64,000 nucleotides of DNA, from NCBI RefSeq assembly GCF_003122425.1, contig NZ_CP021659.1, positions 2,294,001 through 2,358,000 of the forward strand, given 5' to 3'. Below, in pieces: positions 28,599 through 38,714 of this stretch (position 1 is the stretch's first letter; each line of letters begins with the position of its first letter). The position numbers and the translations under genes were made by a program. The notes below the pieces were generated by a model. That model worked only from the letters and a program-made list of their open reading frames with translations. It searched no databases and had not been told where the DNA came from. Origin of the DNA: Candidatus Fukatsuia symbiotica. Lineage in GTDB: Bacteria > Pseudomonadota > Gammaproteobacteria > Enterobacterales > Enterobacteriaceae.

Positions 28599-30530
28599 GT
28601 GATAGACGATTTTACAACAGATGGCGCGTTAGCACGGGCGATCACTGGTTTTAATCCGCGGGGATCTCAGCGGCAGATGGCACAAGCGATAAGTAAAGTC
28701 ATTGATACTAAACAACAGTTGGTGGTAGAGGCTGGTACTGGAACGGGGAAAACTTTTGCTTATTTGGCACCGGCGCTACGGGCGAATTGTAAAGTTGTCA
28801 TCTCTACCGGTTCAAAAGCATTACAGGATCAGCTATATGGACGGGATCTTCCTACCGTTGCTGGTGCGGTAAATTTTAAAGGTCGATTGGCGTTATTGAA
28901 AGGGCGATCAAATTACCTTTGTCTGGAGCGTTTAGACCAACAATCACTTGCGGGCGGCGAGCAAACAAAGAATACGCTGAAAGATTTGGCACATTTGCGT
29001 CGTTGGTCGTCGAAAACACGGGATGGAGATGTTAGCACCTGCTCTCAAGTCTCAGAAGATAGCCTTGTCTGGCCGTTAGTCACCAGCACCAATGATAACT
29101 GTTTAGGCGGTGACTGCCCAAGGTACCAGGATTGTTTCGTTGTCAAAGCGCGACGCAGAGCGATAGACGCTGATATCATTGTGGTCAATCACCATCTGTT
29201 TATGGCTGATATGGTGGTGAAAGAAAGTGGCTTTGCCGAACTTATCCCCCGTGCTGATGTGATTATTTTTGATGAGGCTCATCAACTCCCTGATATTGCT
29301 AGCCAATACTTCGGTCAACAATTAACTAGCCGCCAATTAATGGATCTGGCAAAGGATATCATTATTGCCTATCGTACCGAAGTGAGGGATGTAGTACAGC
29401 TGCAGAAGAGTGCTGATAGTTTGGTTCGGCGTACACAGGATTTTCGTTTGGCACTTGGAAACCCTGATTCTCAGGGTAGCTTTCTCGGTAATTTACGCGG
29501 TAATTTGCGTGATTTATTACAACAAACACCGATCCAACAGGCGTTGTTATTATTAGATGATGCACTGGAACTCTGTTATGAGGTGAGTAAATTATCCCTT
29601 GGGCGTTCCGCTATACTTGATGCGGCTTTCGAGCGCATAACCCTGTACCGTCATCGGTTGAAACGGCTCAACGAAGTGAGTACCCCTGGTTTTAGTTATT
29701 GGTATGAATGTAGTTCACGTCACTTTGTACTAGCACTGACGCCGCTTTCCATTGCGGATCGTTTTCATGAATTAATCGCGGAAAAACCGGCTAGCTGGAT
29801 TTTTACCTCTGCCACATTATCGGTTAATGAACAACTGGAGCATTTCACTCAGCGTCTTGGTTTGATGCAAGCACAAACCCTGTTACTGCCGAGTCCATTC
29901 GACTATGCACATCAAGCGTTACTCTGCGTACCGCGTGATCTTCCATCACCTAATCAACCCGGTGCGGCAAAAAGATTAGTTGTTATGCTTCAACCCTTGA
30001 TTGAAGCTAATCAAGGACGTTGCTTTTTTTTATGTACCTCATACCAGATGATGCGAGAGCTAGCAGAAGCGTTCCGTGCCAACATGGATCTGCCCGTGTT
30101 CGTGCAAGGAGAAACCAGTAAAGGGCAGTTGTTAGCCGAATTCGTCACTACGGGCAATGCATTGTTAGTGGCGACTACCAGTTTTTGGGAAGGGGTCGAT
30201 GTACGCGGTGATACATTATCCTGCGTTATTATCGACAAATTGCCTTTTACTACCCCTGATGATCCGTTATTAAAAGCCAGAATTGAGGATTGTCGTTTAC
30301 GTGGTGGTGATCCCTTTAATGAGGTTCAACTGCCTGATGCGGTTATTATGCTAAAACAAGGCGTTGGGCGTTTAATCCGTGATATTAATGACTACGGCGT
30401 ATTAATCATTTGTGACAATCGATTGGTGATGCGTCCCTATGGGGAAGTATTTCTTAAGAGTTTGCCCCCGACGCCGCGTACTCGCGATTTAACCATTGCG
30501 ATTGATTTCCTCAAAGCACGCATAGATTAA
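28599..30530 (+). CDS. yoaA: DinG-family ATP-dependent helicase YoaA
   Basis: YoaA is an iron-sulfur superfamily 2 helicase related to XPD and DinG, linked to repair of replication damage. The protein has 643 residues (E. coli 636). The Walker A motif is EAGTGTGKT near residue 48. Iron-sulfur cysteines are visible in YLCLERL and CLGGDCPRYQDC. The DEAH box is IIFDEAHQLPD, and a late helicase motif is GVGRLIRDINDYG. The GTG start lies one base after the zwf stop. Followed in gene order by tsaB, as in E. coli, except that an IS630 copy has entered between them. Confidence 0.94.
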   Translation: MIDDFTTDGALARAITGFNPRGSQRQMAQAISKVIDTKQQLVVEAGTGTGKTFAYLAPALRANCKVVISTGSKALQDQLYGRDLPTVAGAVNFKGRLALLKGRSNYLCLERLDQQSLAGGEQTKNTLKDLAHLRRWSSKTRDGDVSTCSQVSEDSLVWPLVTSTNDNCLGGDCPRYQDCFVVKARRRAIDADIIVVNHHLFMADMVVKESGFAELIPRADVIIFDEAHQLPDIASQYFGQQLTSRQLMDLAKDIIIAYRTEVRDVVQLQKSADSLVRRTQDFRLALGNPDSQGSFLGNLRGNLRDLLQQTPIQQALLLLDDALELCYEVSKLSLGRSAILDAAFERITLYRHRLKRLNEVSTPGFSYWYECSSRHFVLALTPLSIADRFHELIAEKPASWIFTSATLSVNEQLEHFTQRLGLMQAQTLLLPSPFDYAHQALLCVPRDLPSPNQPGAAKRLVVMLQPLIEANQGRCFFLCTSYQMMRELAEAFRANMDLPVFVQGETSKGQLLAEFVTTGNALLVATTSFWEGVDVRGDTLSCVIIDKLPFTTPDDPLLKARIEDCRLRGGDPFNEVQLPDAVIMLKQGVGRLIRDINDYGVLIICDNRLVMRPYGEVFLKSLPPTPRTRDLTIAIDFLKARID

Positions 30531-30574
30531 CACTGGAAAGATGCGTCATATCTACGAGCAATGTCGACCTGGTA

Positions 30575-31672
30575 TATACCCAAGTGAAATCAAGATGCAG
30601 GATTTAGCGCCTGGAAATTATCGTTTAAGCGAGATACCAGAGAACTTGCCATTTGTGGTAGCTTCACCTCAAAGAAGTTTAAGATATCGTTCTTAAAACT
30701 CTGTTTAGATGGGTAATATCTATTGTTTCGTGTTTGCTCATTCATCACCTTCCACAATCGCTCTATCGGGTTTAGATTCGGGCTATACGGCGGAAGGTAA
30801 TGAAGCTGGATATTCAACGTAAGCGCGGCGTCTTGCACAAGCTGTGAACGGTGATAGCCTGCACCCTCGAGGATCACATGTGCCGTTGTCGTGATGGGAT
30901 AATGCGCGCGAATGGCAGACAGGAAGTGAACCACATTTTCGCTGTTAATCGTCTCATCATCACGGATTATGGGGTTAGCCACATTCTGGATGTTCAAGGC
31001 TCCCATGATATTCAACCGCGTTCTGCTCCCGGTGGTCTCTATCGTTTTATCCTGGCCTTTTCGTATCCAGCCGTAGCTTATTTTGGTGGTTTGTGTCGGA
31101 TGAACGGCATCAATAAACAGTATGGGGTCATTACCCGCGGCGTCTTTCAATTCGCTGTAGGTCTTTATAAATTGCTGCTGTTTCTCAACGGCAAATTTAT
31201 GCGGAACACCTTTCGGCTTTTTATAGCTAAAGCCATGCTGCTTCAACCCTTTATACAGACCTGATACGGTAAAGGTGATGTTCCAGCGTCCAGCGATATA
31301 GGCCACAATTTGGTGATTGTGGTGGTAGAGCTGCTGGGTGAGATGTTCAACCAGCGACGTGGTCTGTTCCGCATTGAGATAGCCATCGGAGCCGCCATTT
31401 TCAGGTTTGAGCTTGTTGAGTTTATGATAGTCTGTAAGGTGGCGCCGCACCGTGGTTTCATTAATGAGCTGTGAGTGAGCAATCATAGGGGGAGTCCAGC
31501 CGTCTGCGGACAACAAAACACACCGGATCCTGTCACAGACACGGCGGTCATGGCTTTGACGATGTTGGGCTTCGAGGGTAATTTTCTGGTCAGCAGTCAG
31601 CTCTATTTTCATGGCTATGAGCATGATCCTTATCGACTTCAAAATCAAGCATCTTCATTGATCACGGGTATA
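30575..31672 (-). mobile_element. IS630-family insertion sequence, copy 1
   Basis: A 1098-bp element ends in TATACCCAAGTG on the left and CACGGGTATA on the right. The ends are imperfect inverted repeats (TATACCC.. ATCAAGATGC / TATACCCGTGATCAATGAAGATGC) that start and end with TA, as expected for TA-targeting IS630/Tc1 elements. One transposase gene fills it. It is nearly identical to the copy at 43628-44725 and in the same orientation. It separates yoaA from tsaB. Confidence 0.93.
30590..31648 (-). CDS. IS630-family transposase (copy 1)
   Basis: This 352-residue DDE transposase has a helix-turn-helix N-terminus ([19 protein letters not shown]) and DDE-type motifs [24 protein letters not shown] and [14 protein letters not shown]. 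In most IS630 proteins the middle acidic residue is Asp in a DN context; here it is Glu (ILEGAGYH), and the other long copy shares this. The native start is probably the internal Met before KIELTADQK (about residue 13). Differs from copy 2 at very few residues (e.g. Gln/Pro in the HLTQxLYHHN stretch). Confidence 0.92.
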   Translation of the reverse strand: MILKSIRIMLIAMKIELTADQKITLEAQHRQSHDRRVCDRIRCVLLSADGWTPPMIAHSQLINETTVRRHLTDYHKLNKLKPENGGSDGYLNAEQTTSLVEHLTQQLYHHNHQIVAYIAGRWNITFTVSGLYKGLKQHGFSYKKPKGVPHKFAVEKQQQFIKTYSELKDAAGNDPILFIDAVHPTQTTKISYGWIRKGQDKTIETTGSRTRLNIMGALNIQNVANPIIRDDETINSENVVHFLSAIRAHYPITTTAHVILEGAGYHRSQLVQDAALTLNIQLHYLPPYSPNLNPIERLWKVMNEQTRNNRYYPSKQSFKNDILNFFEVKLPQMASSLVSRLNDNFQALNPAS

Positions 31673-31689
31673 TGTCACTATGGTTTTGA

Positions 31690-31862
31690 AGAGCCTGTTC
31701 CAAATTTTCTTGAGCGACGCTCAGACGAAGAAAAAACGGGCTAAAAAGCGCAGTTTATCCTTTGTATATAATAAAAAGGGCATTCATGAGCATTTTGAGC
31801 GCGTTTTTGACGAATGACTTGACCAAAACACGGTGAGCACAAGAAATTGCTAACAGGTTCTA
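31690..31862. repeat. Repeat family A, full copy (A2)
   Basis: A copy of about 173 bp beginning AGAGCCTGTTCCAAATTTTC and ending AATTGCTAACAGGTTCTA, with the shared core. It lies between the IS630 copy and tsaB and is directly followed by AGAAGTCTAA, which resembles the family B end. Confidence 0.85.
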
Positions 31863-32002
31863 AGAAGTCTAATGTTGTAAGGCTCATATCATCGCAAGGT
31901 ATGCTATGATTTGTGTTCTGCAGGATCTTGTTTACGCTGGGGTTGTAACGAAGCATAACGGACTATAAATAAATCCCTTCTTTTTTTTCTTCCGAGGTTG
32001 GC

Positions 32003-32701
32003 ATGTCGGTGCGAATTTTAGCGATTGATACGGCAACAGAGGCTTGTTCTGTCGCCCTTTGGAATGACGGTGAAATTTGTACCTTATTTGAGGTTTGTCC
32101 TCGCAAGCACACACAACGTATTTTACCTATGATACAACAGGTTCTAGCTGACTCAGAACTCTCTCTTCATCAATTGGATGCGTTAGCCTTTGGGCGTGGT
32201 CCTGGCAGTTTTACCGGTGTGCGTATCGGTATTGGCATTGGGCAAGGGCTAGCATTAGGCACTGATTTGCCGATGATTGGTGTCTCAACTTTACAAACTT
32301 TAGCTCAAGGCGCATGGCGGCAGAGTGGAGCGCAGCAAGTATTAGCAGCGATTGATGCCCGTATGGGTGAGATTTATTGGGGGCAATTTACGCAAAGTGC
32401 CTCTGGTTACTGGCTGGGAACAGATAGCGAGGCAGTTATCACACCTCAACAGGCTTTATTGTGTTCACAGTCGTTGGCAGGTCATTGGGTTACTGTGGGG
32501 ACGGGTTGGCAAACCTATCCTGATTTGATTGCCGACAGCGGAGTGATCTTGTCGACGGGGCAATTAACATTACCACGGGCGGAAGATATGTTACCGCTCG
32601 CGTTACAATCGTGGTACGACGGAGATGTTATCAAAGTTGAACAAGCTGAACCGATCTACTTACGCAATGAAGTAACGTGGAAAAAATTAAATAGATTTTG
32701 A
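32003..32701 (+). CDS. tsaB: tRNA threonylcarbamoyladenosine biosynthesis protein TsaB
   Basis: TsaB (YeaZ) is the non-catalytic partner of TsaD in the complex that makes t6A37 on ANN-decoding tRNAs. The protein has 232 residues (E. coli 231). It has an ASKHA fold with [15 protein letters not shown] at the N-terminus and [20 protein letters not shown] near residue 65. Followed by yeaY as in E. coli. It appears intact. Confidence 0.95.
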   Translation: MSVRILAIDTATEACSVALWNDGEICTLFEVCPRKHTQRILPMIQQVLADSELSLHQLDALAFGRGPGSFTGVRIGIGIGQGLALGTDLPMIGVSTLQTLAQGAWRQSGAQQVLAAIDARMGEIYWGQFTQSASGYWLGTDSEAVITPQQALLCSQSLAGHWVTVGTGWQTYPDLIADSGVILSTGQLTLPRAEDMLPLALQSWYDGDVIKVEQAEPIYLRNEVTWKKLNRF

Positions 32702-32725
32702 GCAGATTTTTGGCGGAGATAACCT

Positions 32726-33298
32726 GTGGTGACAATCAATGTATTTAGCAATAAAGCGTCTTTTACAGCATTGACTTTGGCTGTTATGTTGCTGGTGGGG
32801 TGTGTGAATGTACCTAAAGTGCTAGAAGGCACCACCAGGACACCACAACAAAATCTGAATGTAATAAAAATGACCCCTCAGGCGTTTATCGGGCAAGAAG
32901 CCCGCTTCGGGGGGACTGTTGTGAGTGTTGTCAATGAGCCGAAACGGACGCGTTTGGAAATTACCAGCGTTCCTCTGGATAGCGGTGCCAAACCGATTTT
33001 AGGTGAAGCGTCTCAAGGGAGGATTATTGCTTATGTTAATGCGTTTCTTGAACCTGTAGATTTTCAAGGGCGTTTAGTCACGGTTATTGGATCCGTTGCC
33101 GGCATTGAAAAGGGTAAAATCGGCAAAGTTCCCTATGATTTCGTAGTGATTAATGTTAACGGTTATAAGCGTTGGTATCTGGCGGAGCAAATCGTTATGC
33201 CACCGGCGCTAATGGATCCCTGGGGCTTGCGTGGTTATCCCAATTGGGGATGGTACAATAACCAGACTGCACAAATACAGACTATCGTTACCGAGTAA
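32726..33298 (+). CDS. yeaY: Slp-family outer membrane lipoprotein YeaY
   Basis: This 190-residue Slp-family lipoprotein has a signal peptide ending in a lipobox LLVGC (Cys at about residue 26). It contains [21 protein letters not shown] and [15 protein letters not shown], both conserved with E. coli YeaY, and a Gly/Trp/Tyr-rich C-terminus (NWGWYNN, TIVTE). GTG start after GGCGGAGATAACCT. The function is not well defined; the family is associated with the outer membrane under starvation or acid stress. Between tsaB and fadD as in E. coli. Confidence 0.88.
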   Translation: MVTINVFSNKASFTALTLAVMLLVGCVNVPKVLEGTTRTPQQNLNVIKMTPQAFIGQEARFGGTVVSVVNEPKRTRLEITSVPLDSGAKPILGEASQGRIIAYVNAFLEPVDFQGRLVTVIGSVAGIEKGKIGKVPYDFVVINVNGYKRWYLAEQIVMPPALMDPWGLRGYPNWGWYNNQTAQIQTIVTE

Positions 33299-33303
33299 GC
33301 AAG

Positions 33304-34968
33304 GTGGAAGAAATATGGTTAAAACGTTATCCCGTTGACGTGCCAGCAGAGATTAACCCGGATCGTTATGCGTCTTTGCCAGAGATGTTCGAGAATGCAG
33401 TATTAGCTTATGCAGACAAAGTTGCCTTTATTAATAAAGGTGAGGCGATGACTTTCCACCAGTTGGAAGAGCATAGCCGTGCTTTTGCTGCCTACTTGCA
33501 ACAGGAATTGGGTTTAAAAAAGGGCGACCGGGTTGCTCTAATGATGCCAAACCTGTTGCAGTATCCCATCGCACTGTTTGGCATTTTACGGGCTGGCATG
33601 ATAGTCGTGAATGTCAATCCCCTCTATACATCACCTGAATTGCAACATCAACTCAACGATAGCGGTGCAACGGCGATCGTGATTGTGGCTAATTTTGCCC
33701 GTACTTTAGAAAAAGTTATTGGCTACAGCCAGATAAGGCATGTCATTTTGACGCATGTGGGGGATCAATTTTCAGTCGCCAAGAAGATTGTAGTGAATTT
33801 TGTGCTGCAATATATCAAACGGCAGATACCCCAATATCACTTGCCTGGTGCCGTCCCCTTTGGTACTGCGTTGCGCAAAGGGCAACAACTACAATATGTG
33901 AAACCAGATATCATCAACACTGATGTGGCGTTTTTACAATACACCGGTGGCACGAGCGGATTGGCTAAAGGCGTCATGTTAACTCATCGCAATATGTTGT
34001 CTAATCTTGAGCAAGTAAAAGCATCCTACGGATCATTACTGCAATCAGGGCAGGAATTGGTCGTTACCGCTTTGCCGCTTTATCATGTTTTTGCTTTGAC
34101 CATTAATTGCTTATTATTTATCGAACGAGGTGGAAAAAATTTATTGATCACCAGCCCGCGTGATATCTCGGCGATGGTAAAAGAATTAAGTCGTTATCCC
34201 TTTAGTGCGATAACAGGTGTTCATACGTTATTCAACACGTTATTAAATCATGCAGCTTTTAAAAAACTTGATTTTTCTACATTGCGTTTCTCAGTCAGTG
34301 GTGGCATGCCAGGACAAAAAACACTCGCAGAGCAATGGCAGCGACTAACCGGTCAACACCTTAATGAAGGTTATGGCCTGACGGAATGTTCGCCATTGGT
34401 TACCAGTAACCCACACGACCTAAAAACGTATAGCGGGAGTGTCGGAATACCGGTGCCATCAACAGAGATCCGTTTACTCAATAGTAAGGGTAAGAGTGCT
34501 CTTCTCGGTGAACCAGGTGAATTATGGGTACGTGGACCCCAAGTTATGTTAGGTTACTGGCGACAATATGCCGCCACACAGCAAGTCTTACAAGATGGCT
34601 GGTTAGCAACCGGTGATATCGCGACTATGGATGATCAAGGTTTTTTGCGTATTGTGGATCGTAAAAAAGATATGATTTTGGTTTCAGGATTTAACGTTTA
34701 TCCCAATGAAATCGAGAGAGTGGTTGCCATGCATCCGAAAGTGCTGGAATCGGCAGTAGTGGGTGTGCCTAATCACATTTCGGGTGAAAGAGTAAAAATT
34801 TTTGTGGTGCGAAAAGATAGCCGTTTGAGTAAAGATGAACTGCTTGCCCACTGTCGTCGTTACCTCACGGGTTATAAAGTACCGAGAATAGTAGTGTTTC
34901 GCGACCAATTGCCGAAATCTAACTTAGGCAAAATACTCCGCAGGGAACTGCGTAATGAAAGAGAATGA
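33304..34968 (+). CDS. fadD: Long-chain fatty acid-CoA ligase FadD
   Basis: FadD activates fatty acids to acyl-CoA at the inner membrane. The protein has 554 residues (E. coli 561). It has the ATP/AMP signature [19 protein letters not shown] near residue 218, [12 protein letters not shown] near 355, and the FACS region [31 protein letters not shown] start, 5 bases after yeaY. The stop overlaps rnd by 14 bases. A second, unrelated acyl-CoA synthetase gene is found at 57 kb. Confidence 0.96.
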   Translation: MEEIWLKRYPVDVPAEINPDRYASLPEMFENAVLAYADKVAFINKGEAMTFHQLEEHSRAFAAYLQQELGLKKGDRVALMMPNLLQYPIALFGILRAGMIVVNVNPLYTSPELQHQLNDSGATAIVIVANFARTLEKVIGYSQIRHVILTHVGDQFSVAKKIVVNFVLQYIKRQIPQYHLPGAVPFGTALRKGQQLQYVKPDIINTDVAFLQYTGGTSGLAKGVMLTHRNMLSNLEQVKASYGSLLQSGQELVVTALPLYHVFALTINCLLFIERGGKNLLITSPRDISAMVKELSRYPFSAITGVHTLFNTLLNHAAFKKLDFSTLRFSVSGGMPGQKTLAEQWQRLTGQHLNEGYGLTECSPLVTSNPHDLKTYSGSVGIPVPSTEIRLLNSKGKSALLGEPGELWVRGPQVMLGYWRQYAATQQVLQDGWLATGDIATMDDQGFLRIVDRKKDMILVSGFNVYPNEIERVVAMHPKVLESAVVGVPNHISGERVKIFVVRKDSRLSKDELLAHCRRYLTGYKVPRIVVFRDQLPKSNLGKILRRELRNERE

Positions 34969-36094
34969 TACTTTGGATTATCAATTGATCACGAGTGACA
35001 GTGCGTTGCAAAGAATTTGCGAGCAAGCTCGTACCCGTAAAGAAGTGGCACTGGATACAGAATTTATCAGAACACACACCTATTACCCGCAGTTAGGTTT
35101 GATGCAATTGTACGACGGTGAAAATCTGTCCCTTATCGATCCACTTGTTATCAGAGAATGGCAGCCCTTTTGTCAGCTGTTACAGGATAAAAATGTGGTG
35201 AAGTTTTTACATGCGGGAGGAGAAGATATTGAAGTCTTCTTACATTTCTTCAATCAGTTAGCGACTCCCATGATTGATAGCCAGATCCTGGCGGCTTTTA
35301 CTGGACACAACCTGTCCTGTGGTCTTGCCACTTTAGTGAAGCAATATTGCGGTGTTGAATTGAATAAGAATGCATCGCGTACCGATTGGTTGATGCGCCC
35401 ACTGAGTGAAGAACAATGTCATTATGCTGCTGCCGATGTATTTCACCTTTTGCCACTCGCGAAACAATTGGTTGCCGAAACAGTTGCTGCCGGTTGGATG
35501 GAAGCCGTTGAATATGAATGTTTATTACTTGTTCACCGTCGTAGTCAAATTCTGGATCCAGCACTGGCTTACCGTAAAATTGCTCGTGCCTGGCAATTAT
35601 CGATCCCTGAGCTGGCCTGTTTACAAAAACTGGCTGAATGGCGTTTAAACGAAGCACGTGAACGCAATTTAGCGGTGAATTTTGTGATACGGGAGGAACG
35701 GTTGTGGAAGGTTGCACGTTATCGACCCACTTCTCTTGGGGAACTGAATTCACTGGGACTGAGCAGGTTGGAGGTCCATTCTCACGGGAAAGCTTTGTTG
35801 GAATCAGTCGCACAAGGCAATCTGGCACCAGAAAAACTGCTACTACCATTGGCAACCACTTTGTTTGAACAGCATAACTATAAAGAAGCTTTCAAAGAGA
35901 TTAAGAAGAAAGTGCAATTGACTAGTCTGACTTGCGGACTAAACAGCGAGTTGTTGGCTTCACGTAGACAAATTAATCAACTATTAAAATGGCATTGGCA
36001 GCCAAAATCAACAGAGCAGCTGCCAGAACTCATCACTGCATGGCGTGCTGAGTTATTAGCCTCGCCGTTACAGGAAATACTCAAAAAATATTAG
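34955..36094 (+). CDS. rnd: Ribonuclease D
   Basis: RNase D is a 3'-5' exoribonuclease of the DEDD family that trims tRNA 3' ends. The protein has 379 residues (E. coli 375). The catalytic acidic residues lie in [22 protein letters not shown] and [12 protein letters not shown]. An HRDC domain follows from about residue 210. The start codon overlaps the end of fadD. Downstream, convergent minE and a small gene follow, which is a Yersinia-like rather than E. coli arrangement. Confidence 0.95.
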   Translation: MKENDTLDYQLITSDSALQRICEQARTRKEVALDTEFIRTHTYYPQLGLMQLYDGENLSLIDPLVIREWQPFCQLLQDKNVVKFLHAGGEDIEVFLHFFNQLATPMIDSQILAAFTGHNLSCGLATLVKQYCGVELNKNASRTDWLMRPLSEEQCHYAAADVFHLLPLAKQLVAETVAAGWMEAVEYECLLLVHRRSQILDPALAYRKIARAWQLSIPELACLQKLAEWRLNEARERNLAVNFVIREERLWKVARYRPTSLGELNSLGLSRLEVHSHGKALLESVAQGNLAPEKLLLPLATTLFEQHNYKEAFKEIKKKVQLTSLTCGLNSELLASRRQINQLLKWHWQPKSTEQLPELITAWRAELLASPLQEILKKY

Positions 36095-36097
36095 GAT

Positions 36098-36319
36098 CTA
36101 ATACCGGGGAGGAGTGATTGCCGTGTCCGGTCTATCTGGTTGTTCAGCAAGAAAATGTTCGTAAATTGACGGGATTTCAACCCTATCAGGGACGGATAAA
36201 TAGTAGTGCTGATTATCATGATTTTGAATCACAGCTCCATCGGCAGCGAGTACACCAGTAGCAGTACCACTCAGTAATATTGTTGAAGCAATGACTATCC
36301 ACCTTTTTTTTTCTGACAT
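36098..36319 (-). CDS. Small predicted exported protein of unknown function
   Basis: This 73-residue protein starts MSEKKRWIVIASTILLSGTA and then GVLA-ADG, a good signal peptide with likely cleavage after about residue 25. The mature part of about 48 residues includes NHDNQHYYLSVPDRVEIPSI and ends DTAITPPRY. I do not recognise the family. It lies on the same strand as minEDC, 44 bases downstream of minE, and is convergent with rnd. A clear signal peptide and an upstream AAGAC/GGGTAAG region support it being real. Confidence 0.6.
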   Translation of the reverse strand: MSEKKRWIVIASTILLSGTATGVLAADGAVIQNHDNQHYYLSVPDRVEIPSIYEHFLAEQPDRPDTAITPPRY

Positions 36320-36363
36320 TGTCTTACCCTCATGATGTGAAAAATTAAATCACTTGAAACCCG

Positions 36364-36633
36364 TCATTTTGATGTTTCTTCCATATCCGGTAAAGTTACA
36401 TTCAGTTCTAATACCGAAATATCATCCCCTTTCTGTTCAAACTGTACTTGCAACATGTCAGGATTGATCTGCACATATTTACAGATTACCGCCAGAACAT
36501 CACGTTTCAAATCGGGCAAATAATGAGGTTCTTGTTCGCCACGACGACGCTCGGCAACGATAATTTGTAGCCGCTCCTTGGCGATATTGGCCGTCGGTTT
36601 TTTCCCTGACAGAAAAAAGTCTAATAAAGCCAT
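36364..36633 (-). CDS. minE: Cell division topological specificity factor MinE
   Basis: MinE stimulates MinD ATPase and drives Min oscillation so that the septum forms at mid-cell. The start [20 protein letters not shown] gives 89 residues (E. coli 88); a longer start at 36648 would overlap minD but has no family support. The MinD-contacting segment [14 protein letters not shown] and the C-terminal dimer domain ([16 protein letters not shown]) are intact. Four bases downstream of the minD stop. Confidence 0.95.
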   Translation of the reverse strand: MALLDFFLSGKKPTANIAKERLQIIVAERRRGEQEPHYLPDLKRDVLAVICKYVQINPDMLQVQFEQKGDDISVLELNVTLPDMEETSK

Positions 36634-36637
36634 CGTG

Positions 36638-37450
36638 TTATCCTCCAAAAAGGCGTTTTAGAAACCCTTTTTTTTCTTCTTCAATGAAACGGAAGTTGCG
36701 CTTTTCTCCTAATAAGCGAGCGACAGTATCAGCATACGCTTTACCGGCATTGGATCCCCCATTTAGGATCACGGGTTCGCCTTGATTGGAAGCGCTCAAA
36801 ACAGACTGATCTTCCGGGATAACGCCCAACAGTGGGATCCTCAATATGTCAAGAACATCCTCCATACTCAGCATATCACCACGGCTAACTCTACTTGGAT
36901 TATAGCGAGTGAGTAATAGGTGTTCTTTAATTGGCTCTTCACCTCGCTTAGCACGACGCGATTTTGATGATAAAATACCAAGAATGCGGTCGGAATCACG
37001 TACTGAGGAGACCTCAGGGTTGGTCGTGATAATCGCTTCATCGGCAAAATACAGTGCCATCAATGCCCCCGTTTCAATCCCTGCAGGGGAATCACAAACA
37101 ACATACTCAAAATTCATCTCATCAAGACCCGTTAACACTTTCTCGACGCCTTCTTTAGTCAGAGCATCTTTATCACGGGTTTGTGAGGCAGGTAAAATAT
37201 ACAGATTCTCTGTGCGTTTATCTTTGATTAATGCCTGATTTAAGGTGGCATCCTCCTGAATCACATTAACAAAGTCATAAACCACCCGCCGCTCACAGCC
37301 CATAATCAAATCAAGGTTACGCAGGCCAATATCAAAATCTATGACCACTGTTTTTTTACCCTGTTGAGCCAAACCCGTCGCGATGGCCGCACTTGATGTC
37401 GTCTTGCCAACACCCCCCTTACCCGATGTAACAACAATGATACGTGCCAT
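36638..37450 (-). CDS. minD: Septum site-determining ATPase MinD
   Basis: MinD is the membrane-cycling ATPase that recruits MinC and MinE. The protein has 270 residues, equal to E. coli. The deviant Walker A KGGVGKTT is at about residue 11, and the C-terminal amphipathic membrane helix is [14 protein letters not shown] run of six C (GGGGGG in the coding sense) at about 37414-37419 is intact, in contrast to the contracted runs in other genes. Confidence 0.97.
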   Translation of the reverse strand: MARIIVVTSGKGGVGKTTSSAAIATGLAQQGKKTVVIDFDIGLRNLDLIMGCERRVVYDFVNVIQEDATLNQALIKDKRTENLYILPASQTRDKDALTKEGVEKVLTGLDEMNFEYVVCDSPAGIETGALMALYFADEAIITTNPEVSSVRDSDRILGILSSKSRRAKRGEEPIKEHLLLTRYNPSRVSRGDMLSMEDVLDILRIPLLGVIPEDQSVLSASNQGEPVILNGGSNAGKAYADTVARLLGEKRNFRFIEEEKKGFLKRLFGG

Positions 37451-37474
37451 GAAGTGGATTCCTTGTTAAAGGGC

Positions 37475-38152
37475 TTAGTTTAATGATTCTATAGCTAGGG
37501 CATTACCCAATAAATAGAAGCGAACAATCTTGTCTTTATAGTCAGACGGAATTTTATCGCTCAACCAATAATGCCCAGCGATAGAAACCAGTTCAGCTTC
37601 CGATTGCGTACAAAAAATTTGACATTCAACATTGCCAGAGACTCCTGCGAGCGCCCGTCCGCACATTTTTCCATAGACATGGATATTACCATCGGCAATT
37701 AACTCGGCACCACGGCTGACACTACTCATAACAATCAAATCACGATGACGAGCATAAATTTGTTGACCAGAACGGACAGGAGTGCGGACGATTTGTGCTT
37801 TATTAGACAAACTACCCTCAGGTGGATTTGGTGCCGAATTTTCTTTTTTTCCTTCACTGAGTAACGGCAAATTTGCTTTTATCAGTGCAGTTTTGTGTTC
37901 ATCATCACGAAAACCACTAAAGCCAACAACATGCAAGCCAACGCTTGCCACCACTTGTTGCAGCTCCACCCAATTTGTTTCTGTCGGCAACATGGCGACA
38001 TTAATCACCACGGGCGCATTTTGCAGAAATGTGGGCGTTTTATCCACTTCTTGTTGTAATGCCAGGCGGATCTCCCCCGGTTGTGAACTGTGTAAGTGCA
38101 CAACCACCAGGGTAAAATTACTGCCTTGTAGTTTTATTGGCGACGATGACAT
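37475..38152 (-). CDS. minC: Septum site-determining protein MinC
   Basis: MinC inhibits FtsZ polymerisation away from mid-cell. The protein has 225 residues (E. coli 231). The N-terminal domain starts SPIKLQGSNFTLVVVHLH. After a linker (KENSAPNPPEGS) the C-terminal beta-helix domain has PVRSGQQIYARHRDLIVMSSVSRGAELIADGNIHVYG and GRALAGVSGN, which bind MinD. First gene of minCDE. Confidence 0.96.
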   Translation of the reverse strand: MSSSPIKLQGSNFTLVVVHLHSSQPGEIRLALQQEVDKTPTFLQNAPVVINVAMLPTETNWVELQQVVASVGLHVVGFSGFRDDEHKTALIKANLPLLSEGKKENSAPNPPEGSLSNKAQIVRTPVRSGQQIYARHRDLIVMSSVSRGAELIADGNIHVYGKMCGRALAGVSGNVECQIFCTQSEAELVSIAGHYWLSDKIPSDYKDKIVRFYLLGNALAIESLN

Positions 38153-38240
38153 CTATTTTGACTCGGTTTCCACTAGGTTAACCCATTGTAACACCCTATT
38201 ACAGCTGACATTCTGCCCTACATAAGTAGGGCGTCTACAA

Positions 38241-38420
38241 TAGACTTTTTGCAAAACCTACTACGTGTTGTAGAGCCTACTACGCGCTGCAGATCCTGTG
38301 TTACGCGGTGCTCACAATTCTCATATACTTGCATGTAACTGCAGCTGTTGCGCTACTAGGCGCCTTGACTTCACATAATGAACTCTCCACATAACGCACT
38401 ACGGCTTTGCAAGAAGCCTA
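38241..38420. repeat. Repeat family B, full copy (B3)
   Basis: A 180-bp element from TAGACTTTTTGCAAAACCTA to GGCTTTGCAAGAAGCCTA. The ends are inverted repeats. The core shares GTTACGCGGTGCTC, CGCCTTGACTTC and CATAACG with the other B copies, and this copy has an internal duplication (CTACTACG..). It lies upstream of minC. Confidence 0.85.
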
Positions 38421-38474
38421 ATAAAAAACAAAACTATTGGTACTAGTATATTAGATTTCTTGCGAAAATGACTT

Positions 38475-38644
38475 AGAACCTGTTCGAAATCTCTTGTGTT
38501 AGCCGTGTTTTGGTCAAGTAATTCGTCAAAAATGTGCTCAAAATGCTCATTGACTCCCTTTTGTTGTATACAAAGAGTAGACTGCGCCTTTTCGCCCATT
38601 TTTGCTTCTTCTGAACACAGCCCAAAAGATTTGGAACAGGTTCT
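38475..38644. repeat. Repeat family A, full copy (A3)
   Basis: A 170-bp element from AGAACCTGTTCGAAATCTCT to AGATTTGGAACAGGTTCT. The terminal inverted repeats match over about 18 bases with one mismatch. It lies upstream of queG, close to copy B3. Confidence 0.9.
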
Positions 38645-38714
38645 CATGAAATGCAGCATAACTTTGCTATGTTCACTAGCACAGTTATCTTTCTGCTTTT
38701 TTTGTAGGTTACTT

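Noticed and set aside
28599..30530. Calling this gene dinG
   Set aside because: The size, N-terminus and position next to tsaB and yeaY fit YoaA better than DinG.
30851..31264. 137-codon frame antisense to the IS630 transposase (also at 43904-44317)
   Set aside because: It occurs in both IS copies as a shadow of the transposase. The sense frame has all transposase motifs.
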